NCBI GenBank assembly: GCA_025463905.1
Contig: JAODBJ010000129.1
Coordinates: forward strand, 1-40,897
Direction of reading: 5' to 3'
DNA: 40,897 nt
Source of the DNA: Actinomycetes bacterium
GTDB taxonomy: Bacteria; Actinomycetota; Acidimicrobiia; IMCC26256; PALSA-610
Part shown: positions 7,334 to 14,972 of the stretch, piece by piece
Layout of the letters: each line of letters opens with the position of its first letter
Numbering within the stretch: the stretch's first letter is position 1
Position numbers and translations under genes: made by a program
The notes under the pieces: generated by a model
Database searches by the model: none
Seen by the model: only the letters and a program-made list of their open reading frames with translations
What the model was told of the DNA's origin: nothing

Positions 7334-8767
7334 TCAGGTCGCGAGGGGTTCGTACTCGATCTGTTCGATGAGCGACGCGAGGCTTCCCGCGGCGATGCCC
7401 TGCCGAGCGCGGGCACGGAACAGCAGTGCCATGGCCGCGGCGCTCGCGCCGGCACCGGCGATCGCGCCGATCTCGACCCGCAAGAACAGGTCGTGCGAAA
7501 CGAACGCGGTGGTGAAGACGAACGCGACGATGCCGATGCACCACGCGCACATCGCCCGCGCGTGACCCGACAATGAGATCAGTGCCTGCGACATGGTGAG
7601 CGCCAAGATGAAGAGGCCGCTGCCGGCCGTGAGCAACGCGACGTCGACGTGGCCGAGTTGGAACTTCTTGCCAAAGAGGATCCGACCCGCTTCGGGTCCG
7701 AGGGTCGCGCCGCCGACCACGCCGAGGATCGCAATACCGAGCACGATCAACGCGAGCCGGCGCACCGCGGCGCGGAACTCGTCGTCGCGTCCCGCGCTCA
7801 CCATGGTGGTGAGGCCGGGGAGGAGTGCCGCCTGCACCGCCTGGAACAACACGATCGGGATGCGCGACAAGAACAATCCGACGATGAAGTCGGCGATCTG
7901 CGTGCGTTCGCTCGGCTTGGCGAGCACCTGCGCGCCGAGGAACGGTGCGTAGCCGAGCACCTGCGCGAGTAACGAGCCGCCGAGGAGGAAGCCGAGGTTC
8001 GTCGACAACTCCGCGTACGGCGCCTCCGGACCGGGAAGCATCAACTGGTTCTGCCCGCGCAACGCGATCGCGGTGGCGAACAGCGGCGGGATCGCGAGGC
8101 ACAGGCCGAACCACACCGGGTTGCTGCTCGCGACGAACGCAAGCGGGATACACGGCAGGAGCCGCAACACGCCCTCGGCGCCCATGCTCATTCCGTACGC
8201 GTCGAAGCGACCGGTACCGGCGAAGGCGCCGCGCGCGAGGTACGTCACGCCGAAGGTGAACAACGACAGCACGAGACACACGACGAGGCCGACGTGACCG
8301 GCGAAGACGCCGGAGACGATGCCGGTGCTCGCGGCGACGACGAGCGCGCCGAACGTCACGATCCCCGCGAAGACGGCGCCGATCGCGCCGGCGCGACGAA
8401 TGACGGGGCCGCCGCCGACATTGCGGGCCCGCCGGGCCGAGACGGCGCGTCCGACCTCTTGTTCGAGCGGCAGGAACACGCCCGGCGCGAGGACGAAGAC
8501 AAACACCCAGAGCGCGTTCAGTGCGCCGTAATCCGGTTTGCTCAGGCCACGGAACGCCAGGATCTGGAAGCCGTACGTCGTGATCCCCGAGACGACGAGG
8601 CCCACGCCGACGGCGAAGGTTCCTTCAGGCGTGGTGCGCTTCGCGGCCGCGACCAGGCGAGCGGCGCGGGCAGGACGGTCGTTGTCATCCGTGTCGACGA
8701 CGTCGTTCCGCTGGCTCAGCATGTCTGGCGAATCTCGGACTTTCGCGTTCCGACGCGCGGGCGCCAT
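7334..8767 (-). CDS. Polysaccharide-exporter-like membrane protein (Wzx/MATE superfamily)
   Basis: A 477-aa polytopic protein with about 12 hydrophobic segments and the MOP-superfamily layout. An early glycine-rich helix pair (FAVGVGLVVSGITTYGFQIL, then DYGALNALWVFVFVLAPGVF) precedes LPLEQEVGRAVSARRA, which resembles lipid-linked oligosaccharide flippases. The second half repeats the pattern (FLLGGSLLAQVLGYAPFLGA, and so on). It should move lipid-linked glycans across the inner membrane, but no glycosyltransferase genes adjoin it. The start at 8767 (MAPARRNAKVRD) is preceded by GAGG at 7-nt spacing. A later ATG at 8722 and a much longer upstream frame are both less convincing. Confidence 0.75.
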   Translation of the reverse strand: MAPARRNAKVRDSPDMLSQRNDVVDTDDNDRPARAARLVAAAKRTTPEGTFAVGVGLVVSGITTYGFQILAFRGLSKPDYGALNALWVFVFVLAPGVFLPLEQEVGRAVSARRARNVGGGPVIRRAGAIGAVFAGIVTFGALVVAASTGIVSGVFAGHVGLVVCLVLSLFTFGVTYLARGAFAGTGRFDAYGMSMGAEGVLRLLPCIPLAFVASSNPVWFGLCLAIPPLFATAIALRGQNQLMLPGPEAPYAELSTNLGFLLGGSLLAQVLGYAPFLGAQVLAKPSERTQIADFIVGLFLSRIPIVLFQAVQAALLPGLTTMVSAGRDDEFRAAVRRLALIVLGIAILGVVGGATLGPEAGRILFGKKFQLGHVDVALLTAGSGLFILALTMSQALISLSGHARAMCAWCIGIVAFVFTTAFVSHDLFLRVEIGAIAGAGASAAAMALLFRARARQGIAAGSLASLIEQIEYEPLAT

Positions 8768-8988
8768 GGTGCCACCTCGGTGTCGCGGAGGCCCGCCGGC
8801 GAGGTGGCCGAAGCACAGTACGTGCCCCAGACGAGGCGCCGGGAAACGATCGGCCCATCGAGACCGGTCGAAATAGCCATCGGCGGGGCAGGTTAACGGC
8901 GCTCGTCCTATCGCCCAGGTCAGGGACGTGGCACCGTGTTTGGGTACATGCACGCGACCTGATGCCAACGACGATGGGGGTGGTGTGG

Positions 8989-9162
8989 ATGCCCGACCGC
9001 GAGGCGGACGAAGCCGACGTGCAGGAGCAATTGGAAACGGCCGACGGCGATGAAATCGACAACGACCCGATCCCGAAGATCGAGCTCGACGACGCCGAGG
9101 TTCCCGAGGCTGACGCGTTGGAGCAGGCGATGGAGGTGGCGTACGACGAAGACGATCGCTGA
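8989..9162 (+). CDS. Small acidic conserved protein
   Basis: A 57-aa very acidic protein: MPDREADEADVQEQLE, a central PKIELDDAEVPEADALEQ, and a C-terminal AYDEDDR. The repeated E-A-D-x-x-E-Q pattern is familiar from small uncharacterised actinobacterial proteins. No hydrophobic segment or catalytic motif is seen. The ATG at 8989 has GGGGGTGG just upstream; an ATG nine codons earlier (8962) has no ribosome site. The 221 bp between it and the divergent flippase gene presumably hold both promoters, but I see no confident -35/-10 pair there. Confidence 0.55.
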   Translation: MPDREADEADVQEQLETADGDEIDNDPIPKIELDDAEVPEADALEQAMEVAYDEDDR

Positions 9163-9214
9163 GCATCGAGCCGGTTGAGAAGCGTCCTCGCGGCGCGGAC
9201 AAGAGGGGGAAAGC

Positions 9215-10168
9215 ATGGGCCCGAGTCGATGCAGCGGTCGCCGCACGCTCGTGACCGTCGTTGCGCTCGCGACATCACTCACTGCGGGGTTCGCCGCCAC
9301 CGCGAGCACTGCCGCGGCGAGCGCGCACTATCCGGTCGTGTATTCGGTCGTCGCCGCGCTGGGCGGCGCGTTCGCGCCCGACTCACCGCCGCCGGGCGCG
9401 AACAACTGGGCGTGCCATCCCACTACCGCGCACCCTGATCCGGTCGTGCTCGTCAACGGCACGTTCGCCAACGAAGACAACAACTGGCAGACGCTGTCGC
9501 CGTTGCTCGCGAACAACGGCTACTGCGTGTTCACGTTCAACTACGGCGGACCACCCGCGCTCGGCTCCATATACGGGATCCATGAGATCGGCGCGTCAGC
9601 CGGGCAACTGTCGACGTTCGTCAATCGTGTGACCGCCGCGACCGGCGCCGCGAAGGTCGATCTCGTCGGCCACTCGCAGGGCGGGATGATGCCGCACTAC
9701 TACCTGAGGTTCCTGGGCGGCGCCGCGCACGTGAAGCGCCTCGTCGCGCTCGCGCCGTCGAACAGGGGCACGACGCTCGGCGGCTTGACCCAGCTCGCCA
9801 ACTACATCCCCGGCGTGTCGACATTGGTGAACGCCGGGCTCGCGAACACGTGCGAAGCCTGCGTCGAGCAAGAAGCAGGTTCCACGTTCATTACGCATCT
9901 GAACGCGGGCGGAATCACGGTGCCCGGTGTGACCTACACGGTGATCAGCACCAAGTACGACGAAGTGGTGACGCCGTACACGTCACAGGCCCTCACGGGT
10001 TCGAACGTCACGAACATCGTCATCCAGAACCAATGCCCGATCGACTTCGACGGCCACGCGGGTCTCGCCTTTGATCACATCGCGTTGCGCGACGTGCTCA
10101 ACGCGCTCGACCCCGCGCACACGTCGCCGCCGTTCTGCACCTTCATCCCGTTCGAAACCGGCGGCTAG
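9215..10168 (+). CDS. Secreted lipase/esterase, alpha/beta hydrolase (class 2 lipase type)
   Basis: A 317-aa exported hydrolase. The N-terminus has basic residues, a hydrophobic core (TLVTVVALATSLTAGFAATA) and an Ala-rich cleavage region (STAAASA), that is, a Sec signal peptide. The mature part starts with DPVVLVNGTFANEDNNW, the oxyanion-strand region. The nucleophile elbow is GHSQGG (Ser154), with FNYGG before it. Probable acid and base residues are the Asp in STKYDEVVTPY and the His in FDHIALR near the C-terminus. Several Cys (WAC, GYC, NTCEAC, NQC, FCTF) suggest disulfides. The layout fits actinobacterial extracellular triacylglycerol lipases (PF01674 type). The start ATG has GAGGGGGAAAGC in front. 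Its TAG overlaps the convergent FlgC-like gene's TAG in a CTAG. Confidence 0.88.
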   Translation: MGPSRCSGRRTLVTVVALATSLTAGFAATASTAAASAHYPVVYSVVAALGGAFAPDSPPPGANNWACHPTTAHPDPVVLVNGTFANEDNNWQTLSPLLANNGYCVFTFNYGGPPALGSIYGIHEIGASAGQLSTFVNRVTAATGAAKVDLVGHSQGGMMPHYYLRFLGGAAHVKRLVALAPSNRGTTLGGLTQLANYIPGVSTLVNAGLANTCEACVEQEAGSTFITHLNAGGITVPGVTYTVISTKYDEVVTPYTSQALTGSNVTNIVIQNQCPIDFDGHAGLAFDHIALRDVLNALDPAHTSPPFCTFIPFETGG

Positions 10169-10476
10169 CGCGCCATCGCAACGATCGACGCGTAGGTGTC
10201 TTGGGCGCGAGCGAACACGGCGAGGTTGAGCGCGTACGCGTCGGTCGCCATCATCAGGTTCGGCATCTCGGTGGCAAGGTCGACGCCTTGGCCCGAATTG
10301 ATGCTGGTCGCGCTGGCCCCGCCGGCGGGGTTTGCCGCGACCGTCGATACCTGCGCCTGGTAGGGGTTGCCGTTCGCATCGACCGAGTCGGCGTTGGCGA
10401 TGTTGTTCGCAGTGACCGCAAGCCACGTGTTCGCAACCGAAATGCCCGATGCTGCGATCCCCATTGCGCCAATCAC
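10165..10476 (-). CDS. FlgC-like flagellar rod-family protein, isolated
   Basis: A 103-aa protein with the flagellar basal-body rod signature near the N-terminus (ISVANTWLAVTANNIANADS, compare the family's A-x-x-x-x-ANNIANAxT). The C-terminal helix is typical of FlgC (GVDLATEMPNLMMATDAYALNLAVF). FlgC forms part of the proximal rod of the flagellum and is usually about 135-150 aa; here the middle beta region is shorter. The GTG at 10476 is preceded by AAGGAG at 4-nt spacing; an ATG at 10464 is the alternative. No other flagellar gene lies in the window, so it is either a displaced rod component or an orphan. It ends tail to tail with the lipase. Confidence 0.7.
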   Translation of the reverse strand: MIGAMGIAASGISVANTWLAVTANNIANADSVDANGNPYQAQVSTVAANPAGGASATSINSGQGVDLATEMPNLMMATDAYALNLAVFARAQDTYASIVAMAR

Positions 10477-10629
10477 GTTGCTCCTTCGGAATACTCCGAC
10501 CTGAACGAGACCTCGACGGCGGCGCGAAGAAGCTGGAGGGCGCGGACGACAGACGGCCGCAGACGAGCCAAGTGTCACGTCCGGCTCGGGAAGGCCAGAA
10601 TGTCGCCTCGAACCAAGGGGAGACATCGG

Positions 10630-11748
10630 ATGACCGGTCCCGAGCCCGAAGCCCGGCGCGCGCTGCACGAGCTGATTGCGCTGTTGCAAGAGGTCGACGA
10701 GCGCTACCTGGGCGATGAATGGAGCGCCGAGGCATTCGGTGACCTCGCCGACGGCTTCCGCAGCGTCGCGAACACGCTCGAGGGTGGCTTGGTGCTCGCA
10801 TTCGACAGCGACCCGGAGCGGCCGTTCTTCCGCCCGATCGTCACCCGCACTCGCAAGATGCTCGGCGACAATCCCGACGCGCTCTATTACACCGCGCCGG
10901 TGCGGGCCGACCGCACGTACCGCGTCACCGGCAACCTCGCGGGTTGCGCGTACCTCTCGTTCACCGTCGAGACCGGTTCGGATGAAGGCGGCTACAGCGA
11001 CGAAACCGCGGGCGTGCTGCGCGACCGCGACTTCGACGTCGCGCCCGACGGCGGCTTCGAAGTGTTCTTCGGCGGCCCGTCCCGCGATCGCAACTGGCTC
11101 GGGCTCGCGCGTGGCGCGTCGGAGTTGATCGTTCGTTGCTACGTTGAAGACGCGATCCCGGTCGCGGCCGATCCCAACCGCCGGGTGCCCCTCTACATCG
11201 AACCGGTCGAACCGATCGGACCGCCCGCACCGTGGGATGACGCGTCGGTCGCCGCCGGCTTGCGGCGCGTGACGCGTTTCGTGCGGACCCGCACCCTCGA
11301 GCAGGCCAAACCCGGTGAGCGCGAACAGCCGTCGTGGGTGTCGACTACACCGAACTCGTTTCCGCCGCCCGAGCTACCCGGCACCTTTGCGTTCGCCGCC
11401 GCCGATGCGGCATATTCGATGGCGCCCTATCTGCTCGCGCCCGACGAAGCGCTCGTGATGACCGGCCGCTGGCCGGTGTGCGTGTTCGCGAGCGTCTCGA
11501 TCTGGAACCGCTACCTGCAGACGTACGACTACGCGCACCGGCCGGTGAGCCGCAACCGAGCGAGTACCACGCTCGAAGCCGACGGCAGCTTCCGTATCGT
11601 CATCGCCCATGAGGATCCCGGAATTCCGAACTGGATCGACACGGAAGGCCGCGCGTTCGGAATGGTGTTCTGGCGCTTCTTCCTGCCCGAAGGAAACGTC
11701 GAAACGCCGCAAGGCACCGTTGTGAAGGTGGCCGATTTCCGTGGATGA
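10630..11748 (+). CDS. DUF1214 domain protein
   Basis: A 372-aa protein starting at ATG 10630 with AGGGGAG 7 nt upstream. The first ~90 residues are helical (EARRALHELIALLQEVDERYL). A beta-rich region follows (YTAPVRADRTYRVTGNL, YLSFTVE, FEVFFGGPSRDRNWL), then a C-terminal part with WNRYLQTYDYAHRPVSRN, DGSFRIVIAHEDPGIPNWIDT and FWRFFLPEG. These are the conserved blocks of DUF1214 proteins, found singly or with DUF1254. Biochemical function is not established to my knowledge. The following sulfotransferase gene overlaps its end by 8 bp, so the two should be made together. No signal peptide is seen. Confidence 0.8.
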   Translation: MTGPEPEARRALHELIALLQEVDERYLGDEWSAEAFGDLADGFRSVANTLEGGLVLAFDSDPERPFFRPIVTRTRKMLGDNPDALYYTAPVRADRTYRVTGNLAGCAYLSFTVETGSDEGGYSDETAGVLRDRDFDVAPDGGFEVFFGGPSRDRNWLGLARGASELIVRCYVEDAIPVAADPNRRVPLYIEPVEPIGPPAPWDDASVAAGLRRVTRFVRTRTLEQAKPGEREQPSWVSTTPNSFPPPELPGTFAFAAADAAYSMAPYLLAPDEALVMTGRWPVCVFASVSIWNRYLQTYDYAHRPVSRNRASTTLEADGSFRIVIAHEDPGIPNWIDTEGRAFGMVFWRFFLPEGNVETPQGTVVKVADFRG

Positions 11749-12910
11749 ACTCAACCCCGACGCACTCCTTGCGCAGGCGAGCGAGACAACCGGTCTCTCC
11801 GACCTTGGTGACGACAGCTGGCGGGAGGGCCTCGAGCGCCTCACCGATGCATTGACCGACGAAGCGAAGCTCAACGAACTGGGCGAAGCGATCGTCACGG
11901 GCGAGCTCGTCGGTTATCTCAGTGATCGCCTTCGGCTGGTCGCGCATCGGAGCGCGCACCCGGAGATCGCCAACGTCGACGTCGTGCCGCCGATCGTCAT
12001 CATGGGCCAGGCCCGTACCGGCACCACGATTCTGCACGACATCCTTGCGCAAGACCCGGCGACGCGCGCACCGCTCACGTGGGAAGTCGACCTCCCGGTC
12101 CCGCCGCCCGAAACGGCCACGTACGACGACGACCCACGTATCGCGCAGGTCGACGCGACACTCGCCGGCATCGACCTCGTGCTCCCGGGATTCCGCGCCA
12201 TGCACCCGATGGGTGCGCGGCTGCCGCAGGAGTGCGTGCGCATCACGTCGTCGGACTTTCGCAGCATGATCTTCCCGACGCAGTACCGCGTGCCGTCGTA
12301 CGCGCAATGGTTGTTGCACGAGACCGACATGCGCTCCGCGTATCGGTGGCACCGTTGCTTCCTGCAGCACTTGCAGTCGCGTCACCCGGCCCAACGGTGG
12401 GTGCTGAAGTCGCCCGGGCACATCTGGTGCATCGACGCGTTGCTCGCCGAATACCCCGGCGCGCTGTTGGTGCAGACGCATCGCGACCCTGTGCGCATCA
12501 TCGCGTCGCTTGGATCGCTCGTCGCCACGCTGCGTTCACTCGCGAGCGACTACACGTCGGTGCGGGAAGCAGCGTCCGAATACGCCGACTACATCATCGA
12601 CGGCCTCGACCGTTCGGTAGACGCGCGCGAGAACGGGACAGTGGGCCCAGAGCGCGTGGTCGACGTGAACTTCAGCGCGTTCATGGCCGACCCGTTCGCG
12701 ACGATCCGCACCGTGTACGAGCGACTCGGCTTCGAGCTCACCGACGACGCCGAAGCCCGAATGCGCGCCTTCCTCGCCGCGCACGGCCAGGACGAGCACA
12801 GCTCGCACAAGTACTCGTTCGCCGACACGGGCCTTGACGAAGGCGCGCTGCGGGAGCGGACGCGCCGGTATCAGGACTACTTCGACGTCGCGAGCGAACC
12901 GCTCTCGTAA
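11741..12910 (+). CDS. Sulfotransferase family protein
   Basis: A 389-aa PAPS-dependent sulfotransferase-like protein (Sulfotransfer_3 type). The 5'-phosphosulfate loop is VIMGQARTGTTILHDIL at about residues 85-101, preceded by a helical N-terminal domain. The 3'-phosphate-binding region is QTHRDPVRIIASLGSL, and WVLKSPGHIWCIDALL is the family's K-x-P-x-H block. The C-terminus has HSSHKYSFADTG and RYQDYFD. It should transfer sulfate to a small or lipid acceptor, which is unknown. The GTG at 11741 lies inside the end of the DUF1214 gene (8-bp overlap). A strong hairpin and T-run follow its stop. Confidence 0.87.
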   Translation: MDELNPDALLAQASETTGLSDLGDDSWREGLERLTDALTDEAKLNELGEAIVTGELVGYLSDRLRLVAHRSAHPEIANVDVVPPIVIMGQARTGTTILHDILAQDPATRAPLTWEVDLPVPPPETATYDDDPRIAQVDATLAGIDLVLPGFRAMHPMGARLPQECVRITSSDFRSMIFPTQYRVPSYAQWLLHETDMRSAYRWHRCFLQHLQSRHPAQRWVLKSPGHIWCIDALLAEYPGALLVQTHRDPVRIIASLGSLVATLRSLASDYTSVREAASEYADYIIDGLDRSVDARENGTVGPERVVDVNFSAFMADPFATIRTVYERLGFELTDDAEARMRAFLAAHGQDEHSSHKYSFADTGLDEGALRERTRRYQDYFDVASEPLS

Positions 12911-12915
12911 CCATC

Positions 12916-12965
12916 GTTTTCGCCACTGTTCGCGCCCGAAACGGGCGTTTTCTGGTGACGAGAAC
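12916..12965 (+). terminator. Intrinsic terminator in a diverged hairpin repeat, copy 3
   Basis: CGCCCG-AAA-CGGGCG (12933-12947) followed at once by TTTT (12948-12951) is a classical intrinsic terminator just after the sulfotransferase stop. An outer pair of arms, GTTTTCGCCAC (12916-12926) and GTGACGAGAAC (12955-12965), also pairs with one G-U and one mismatch. Aligned to the element at 6621-6668, the CCGAAA-GGGC core, the TTTTCTG and the AACGAGT tail coincide with nearly the same spacing, while the arms differ in a complementary way. Confidence 0.7.
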
Positions 12966-12970
12966 GAGTT

Positions 12971-13103
12971 AGGGCACCCAAACCGCTACACTCTTTCCGG
13001 CACCGCTAGCGCCGGGTCCACTATGTGGGCTCCTGCGAGCGTGAGATCGCTCCCCGGCGATGACACGACAACCCCGTGAGCGGTGCAATTCATCACAGGA
13101 GCA
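12971..13103 (+). promoter_or_regulatory. Leader region of the DEAD-box helicase gene
   Basis: A 133-bp non-coding stretch between the terminator and the helicase start. It holds a small inverted repeat CCGGC-N9-GCCGG and, close to the gene, AGGAG at 13097-13101. RNA-helicase genes of this type often have long structured, cold-responsive leaders, but nothing here proves one. I see no convincing -35/-10 pair. Confidence 0.25.
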
Positions 13104-14390
13104 ATGTTGTCCGCGTTTTCCGATCTCGGCGTCCCCGCCGACCTCGTTGCCGCGCTCGCGCGCGGTGGCATAACCGAACCCTTCCCCATTCAGAGCGCCA
13201 CGATCCCGGACGCGCTCGCCGGCCACGACATCAGCGGCCGCGCACCTACTGGTTCCGGCAAGACCCTCGCATTCGGCTTGCCGCTGATCGCGCGCGTCGA
13301 ACGGTCACAGCGGATGCGTCCCCGCGTGCTCGTGCTTGCGCCTACTCGTGAACTCGCCGCTCAGATCGAACGCGATCTGCTGCCGCTTGCGAAGGCACGC
13401 GGCCGGCGCGTCATCGCCATCTACGGCGGTGTCGGCTACGGGCCGCAGTTCCGCGAATTGCGCCGCGGTGTCGACGTCCTCGTGGCGTGCCCGGGCCGAT
13501 TGATGGACCTCGTCGAGCAAGGCGGCGTGTTCCTCGACGAAGTCGAGGTCGTCGTCATCGACGAAGCCGACCGCATGGCCGACATGGGCTTCTTGCCGCA
13601 GGTGCGCAAGCTGCTCGACCTCGTGCCCGACAATCGCCAGACGATCCTGTTCTCCGCAACGCTCGACGGCGACGTCGGCGTACTCACGCGTGAGTATCAG
13701 AACAACCCCAAGCGTCACGAGATCGGCGACGTCGAACCCGACATCACGTCGGCGACACACGCGTTCTGGCGCGTCGAGCACTCGGAACGGCCCCGCCACA
13801 CCGCGGGTCTCATCAACGACCACGGTTCCACCATCGTGTTCACCCGCACTCGGCACGGTGCCGATCGCCTCGTGAAGCAACTTGGTGCTGCCGGTGTGTC
13901 GGCAACGTCGATCCACGGCGGTCGAACGCAAGGCCAGCGCGATCGTGCGCTTGCCGCGTTCAAGCAGGGAACTGTGAACGCGCTCATCGCCACCGACGTT
14001 GCCGCCCGCGGCATCCACGTCGACGGCGTTGCCTGCGTCGTGCACTTCGACCTGGCCGAGGACGCCAAGGCGTACCTCCACCGTTCGGGCCGCACCGCAC
14101 GCGCGGGCGCGTCCGGCGTCGTCGTCACATTGGTTCCCGAAGCGCAGGCACGCGACGCGCGCCGGCTGCAGCGTGAGATCGGCCTCGACGGCGATCTCGA
14201 ACGCGTCGGTCGCGCGCCGAGAGTCGACCTGCGCACCGAGGGTCGTACCGAAACTCGCAGCGATACGCGCAACGACACGCGAACCGAAGCCCGTCCCGAG
14301 GGTCCGTCACGGCGACCGCGTCATGACGCGCCCCGTGGCAAGGGCCCCCGTGCGAACGAGCAGCGAGGCCGGCGTCGCCAATCGCGCTAA
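13104..14390 (+). CDS. DEAD-box ATP-dependent RNA helicase (RhlE/CsdA type)
   Basis: A 428-aa DEAD-box RNA helicase with all core motifs: Q motif (FPIQSATIPDAL), motif I (APTGSGKT), Ia (PTRELAAQ), II (VIDEADRM), III (SAT), IV (TIVFTRT), V (ATDVAARGIHVDGV) and VI (HRSGRTARAG). The last ~65 residues are a basic, disordered tail of Arg-Thr-Glu repeats (RTEGRTETRSDTRNDTRTEA) ending in RRRQSR, probably for RNA or ribosome binding. It should remodel structured RNA in the cytoplasm. ATG 13104 has AGGAG only 2 nt before it; TTG 13107 would be better spaced, and GTG 13083 is possible. It is followed by a palindromic terminator shared with the convergent YqeY gene. Confidence 0.93.
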   Translation: MLSAFSDLGVPADLVAALARGGITEPFPIQSATIPDALAGHDISGRAPTGSGKTLAFGLPLIARVERSQRMRPRVLVLAPTRELAAQIERDLLPLAKARGRRVIAIYGGVGYGPQFRELRRGVDVLVACPGRLMDLVEQGGVFLDEVEVVVIDEADRMADMGFLPQVRKLLDLVPDNRQTILFSATLDGDVGVLTREYQNNPKRHEIGDVEPDITSATHAFWRVEHSERPRHTAGLINDHGSTIVFTRTRHGADRLVKQLGAAGVSATSIHGGRTQGQRDRALAAFKQGTVNALIATDVAARGIHVDGVACVVHFDLAEDAKAYLHRSGRTARAGASGVVVTLVPEAQARDARRLQREIGLDGDLERVGRAPRVDLRTEGRTETRSDTRNDTRTEARPEGPSRRPRHDAPRGKGPRANEQRGRRRQSR

Positions 14391-14427
14391 GCGCACTCGA
14401 CGCTCAGCGACGTACCAATCCATCGTC

Positions 14428-14450
14428 GACGGCGCGCACTGCGCGCCGTC
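14428..14450. terminator. Palindromic bidirectional terminator candidate
   Basis: GACGGCGCGCA-C-TGCGCGCCGTC has perfect 11-bp arms around a single base, lying between the convergent helicase (stop 14390) and YqeY (stop 14465) genes. The stem is very stable, but no T-run follows on either strand. It could end transcription with Rho or serve as a chromosomal palindrome. The position supports a terminator. Confidence 0.5.
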
Positions 14451-14464
14451 GGCGCGTTGCACGG

Positions 14465-14935
14465 TTAGCTTTGCGCCGCGAGTTCGCGCTTGACGGCTTC
14501 CGCGATACGCCCGCCGGCGGCGTCGGTGCCGACCCGTGTCCGAACGGCCTTCACGACCACGCCCATCGCTTTGGGCCCGGTCACGCCGTCGGCCGCAGCC
14601 CGCGCTACCTCTTCGCTCACGATCGCGCCGAGCGCATCGTCGTCGAGTTCGGCCGGGAGGTACCCGGCCAGTACCTCGGCTTCGCTCCGTTCGCGCGTCG
14701 CCAGCTCGTCGCGCCCCGCCGCCGCGTACGTTTCGGCCGCCTCCGTGCGCTTGCGGGCCTCGGACCGCAGCACACCGAGCACCTCGTCGTCGGAGAGCGT
14801 CACGTGTTCCTTGCCTGCGACCTCTGCCTTCGTGATTGCCGCGAGTGCCATTCGCAACGTCGACACCACGACGTCGGCGCGATTGCGCATCGCGTCGGTG
14901 AGATCTGCCCGCAATTGTTCTTTCAAGGTCGTCAT
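14465..14935 (-). CDS. GatB/YqeY domain protein
   Basis: A 156-aa YqeY-family protein (PF09424). It starts MTTLKEQLRADLTDAMRNR and contains the family blocks TLRMALAAITKAEV, LRSEARKRTEAAETYAAAGR, ERSEAEVLAGYLPAELDDD and the C-terminal GPKAMGVVVKAVRTRVGTDAAGGRIAEAVKREL. It resembles the tRNA-binding tail domain of the GatB amidotransferase subunit. Stand-alone YqeY proteins are widespread and their exact role is unsettled. Start ATG 14935 is 37 bp from the divergent membrane-protein gene. Confidence 0.92.
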   Translation of the reverse strand: MTTLKEQLRADLTDAMRNRADVVVSTLRMALAAITKAEVAGKEHVTLSDDEVLGVLRSEARKRTEAAETYAAAGRDELATRERSEAEVLAGYLPAELDDDALGAIVSEEVARAAADGVTGPKAMGVVVKAVRTRVGTDAAGGRIAEAVKRELAAQS

Positions 14936-14972
14936 CGTCCTTCATGATGCCGCGCGGTAGCGTCCGCGTCGG

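Noticed and set aside
7323-8279. 318-aa minus-strand frame within the flippase gene
   Set aside because: Arg-rich out-of-phase translation of the membrane protein; no hydrophobic pattern of its own.
14221-14310. Thr/Arg/Glu tandem repeat at the helicase end as a possible DNA repeat element
   Set aside because: It is in frame and encodes the basic disordered tail common in DEAD-box helicases; no repeat outside the gene.
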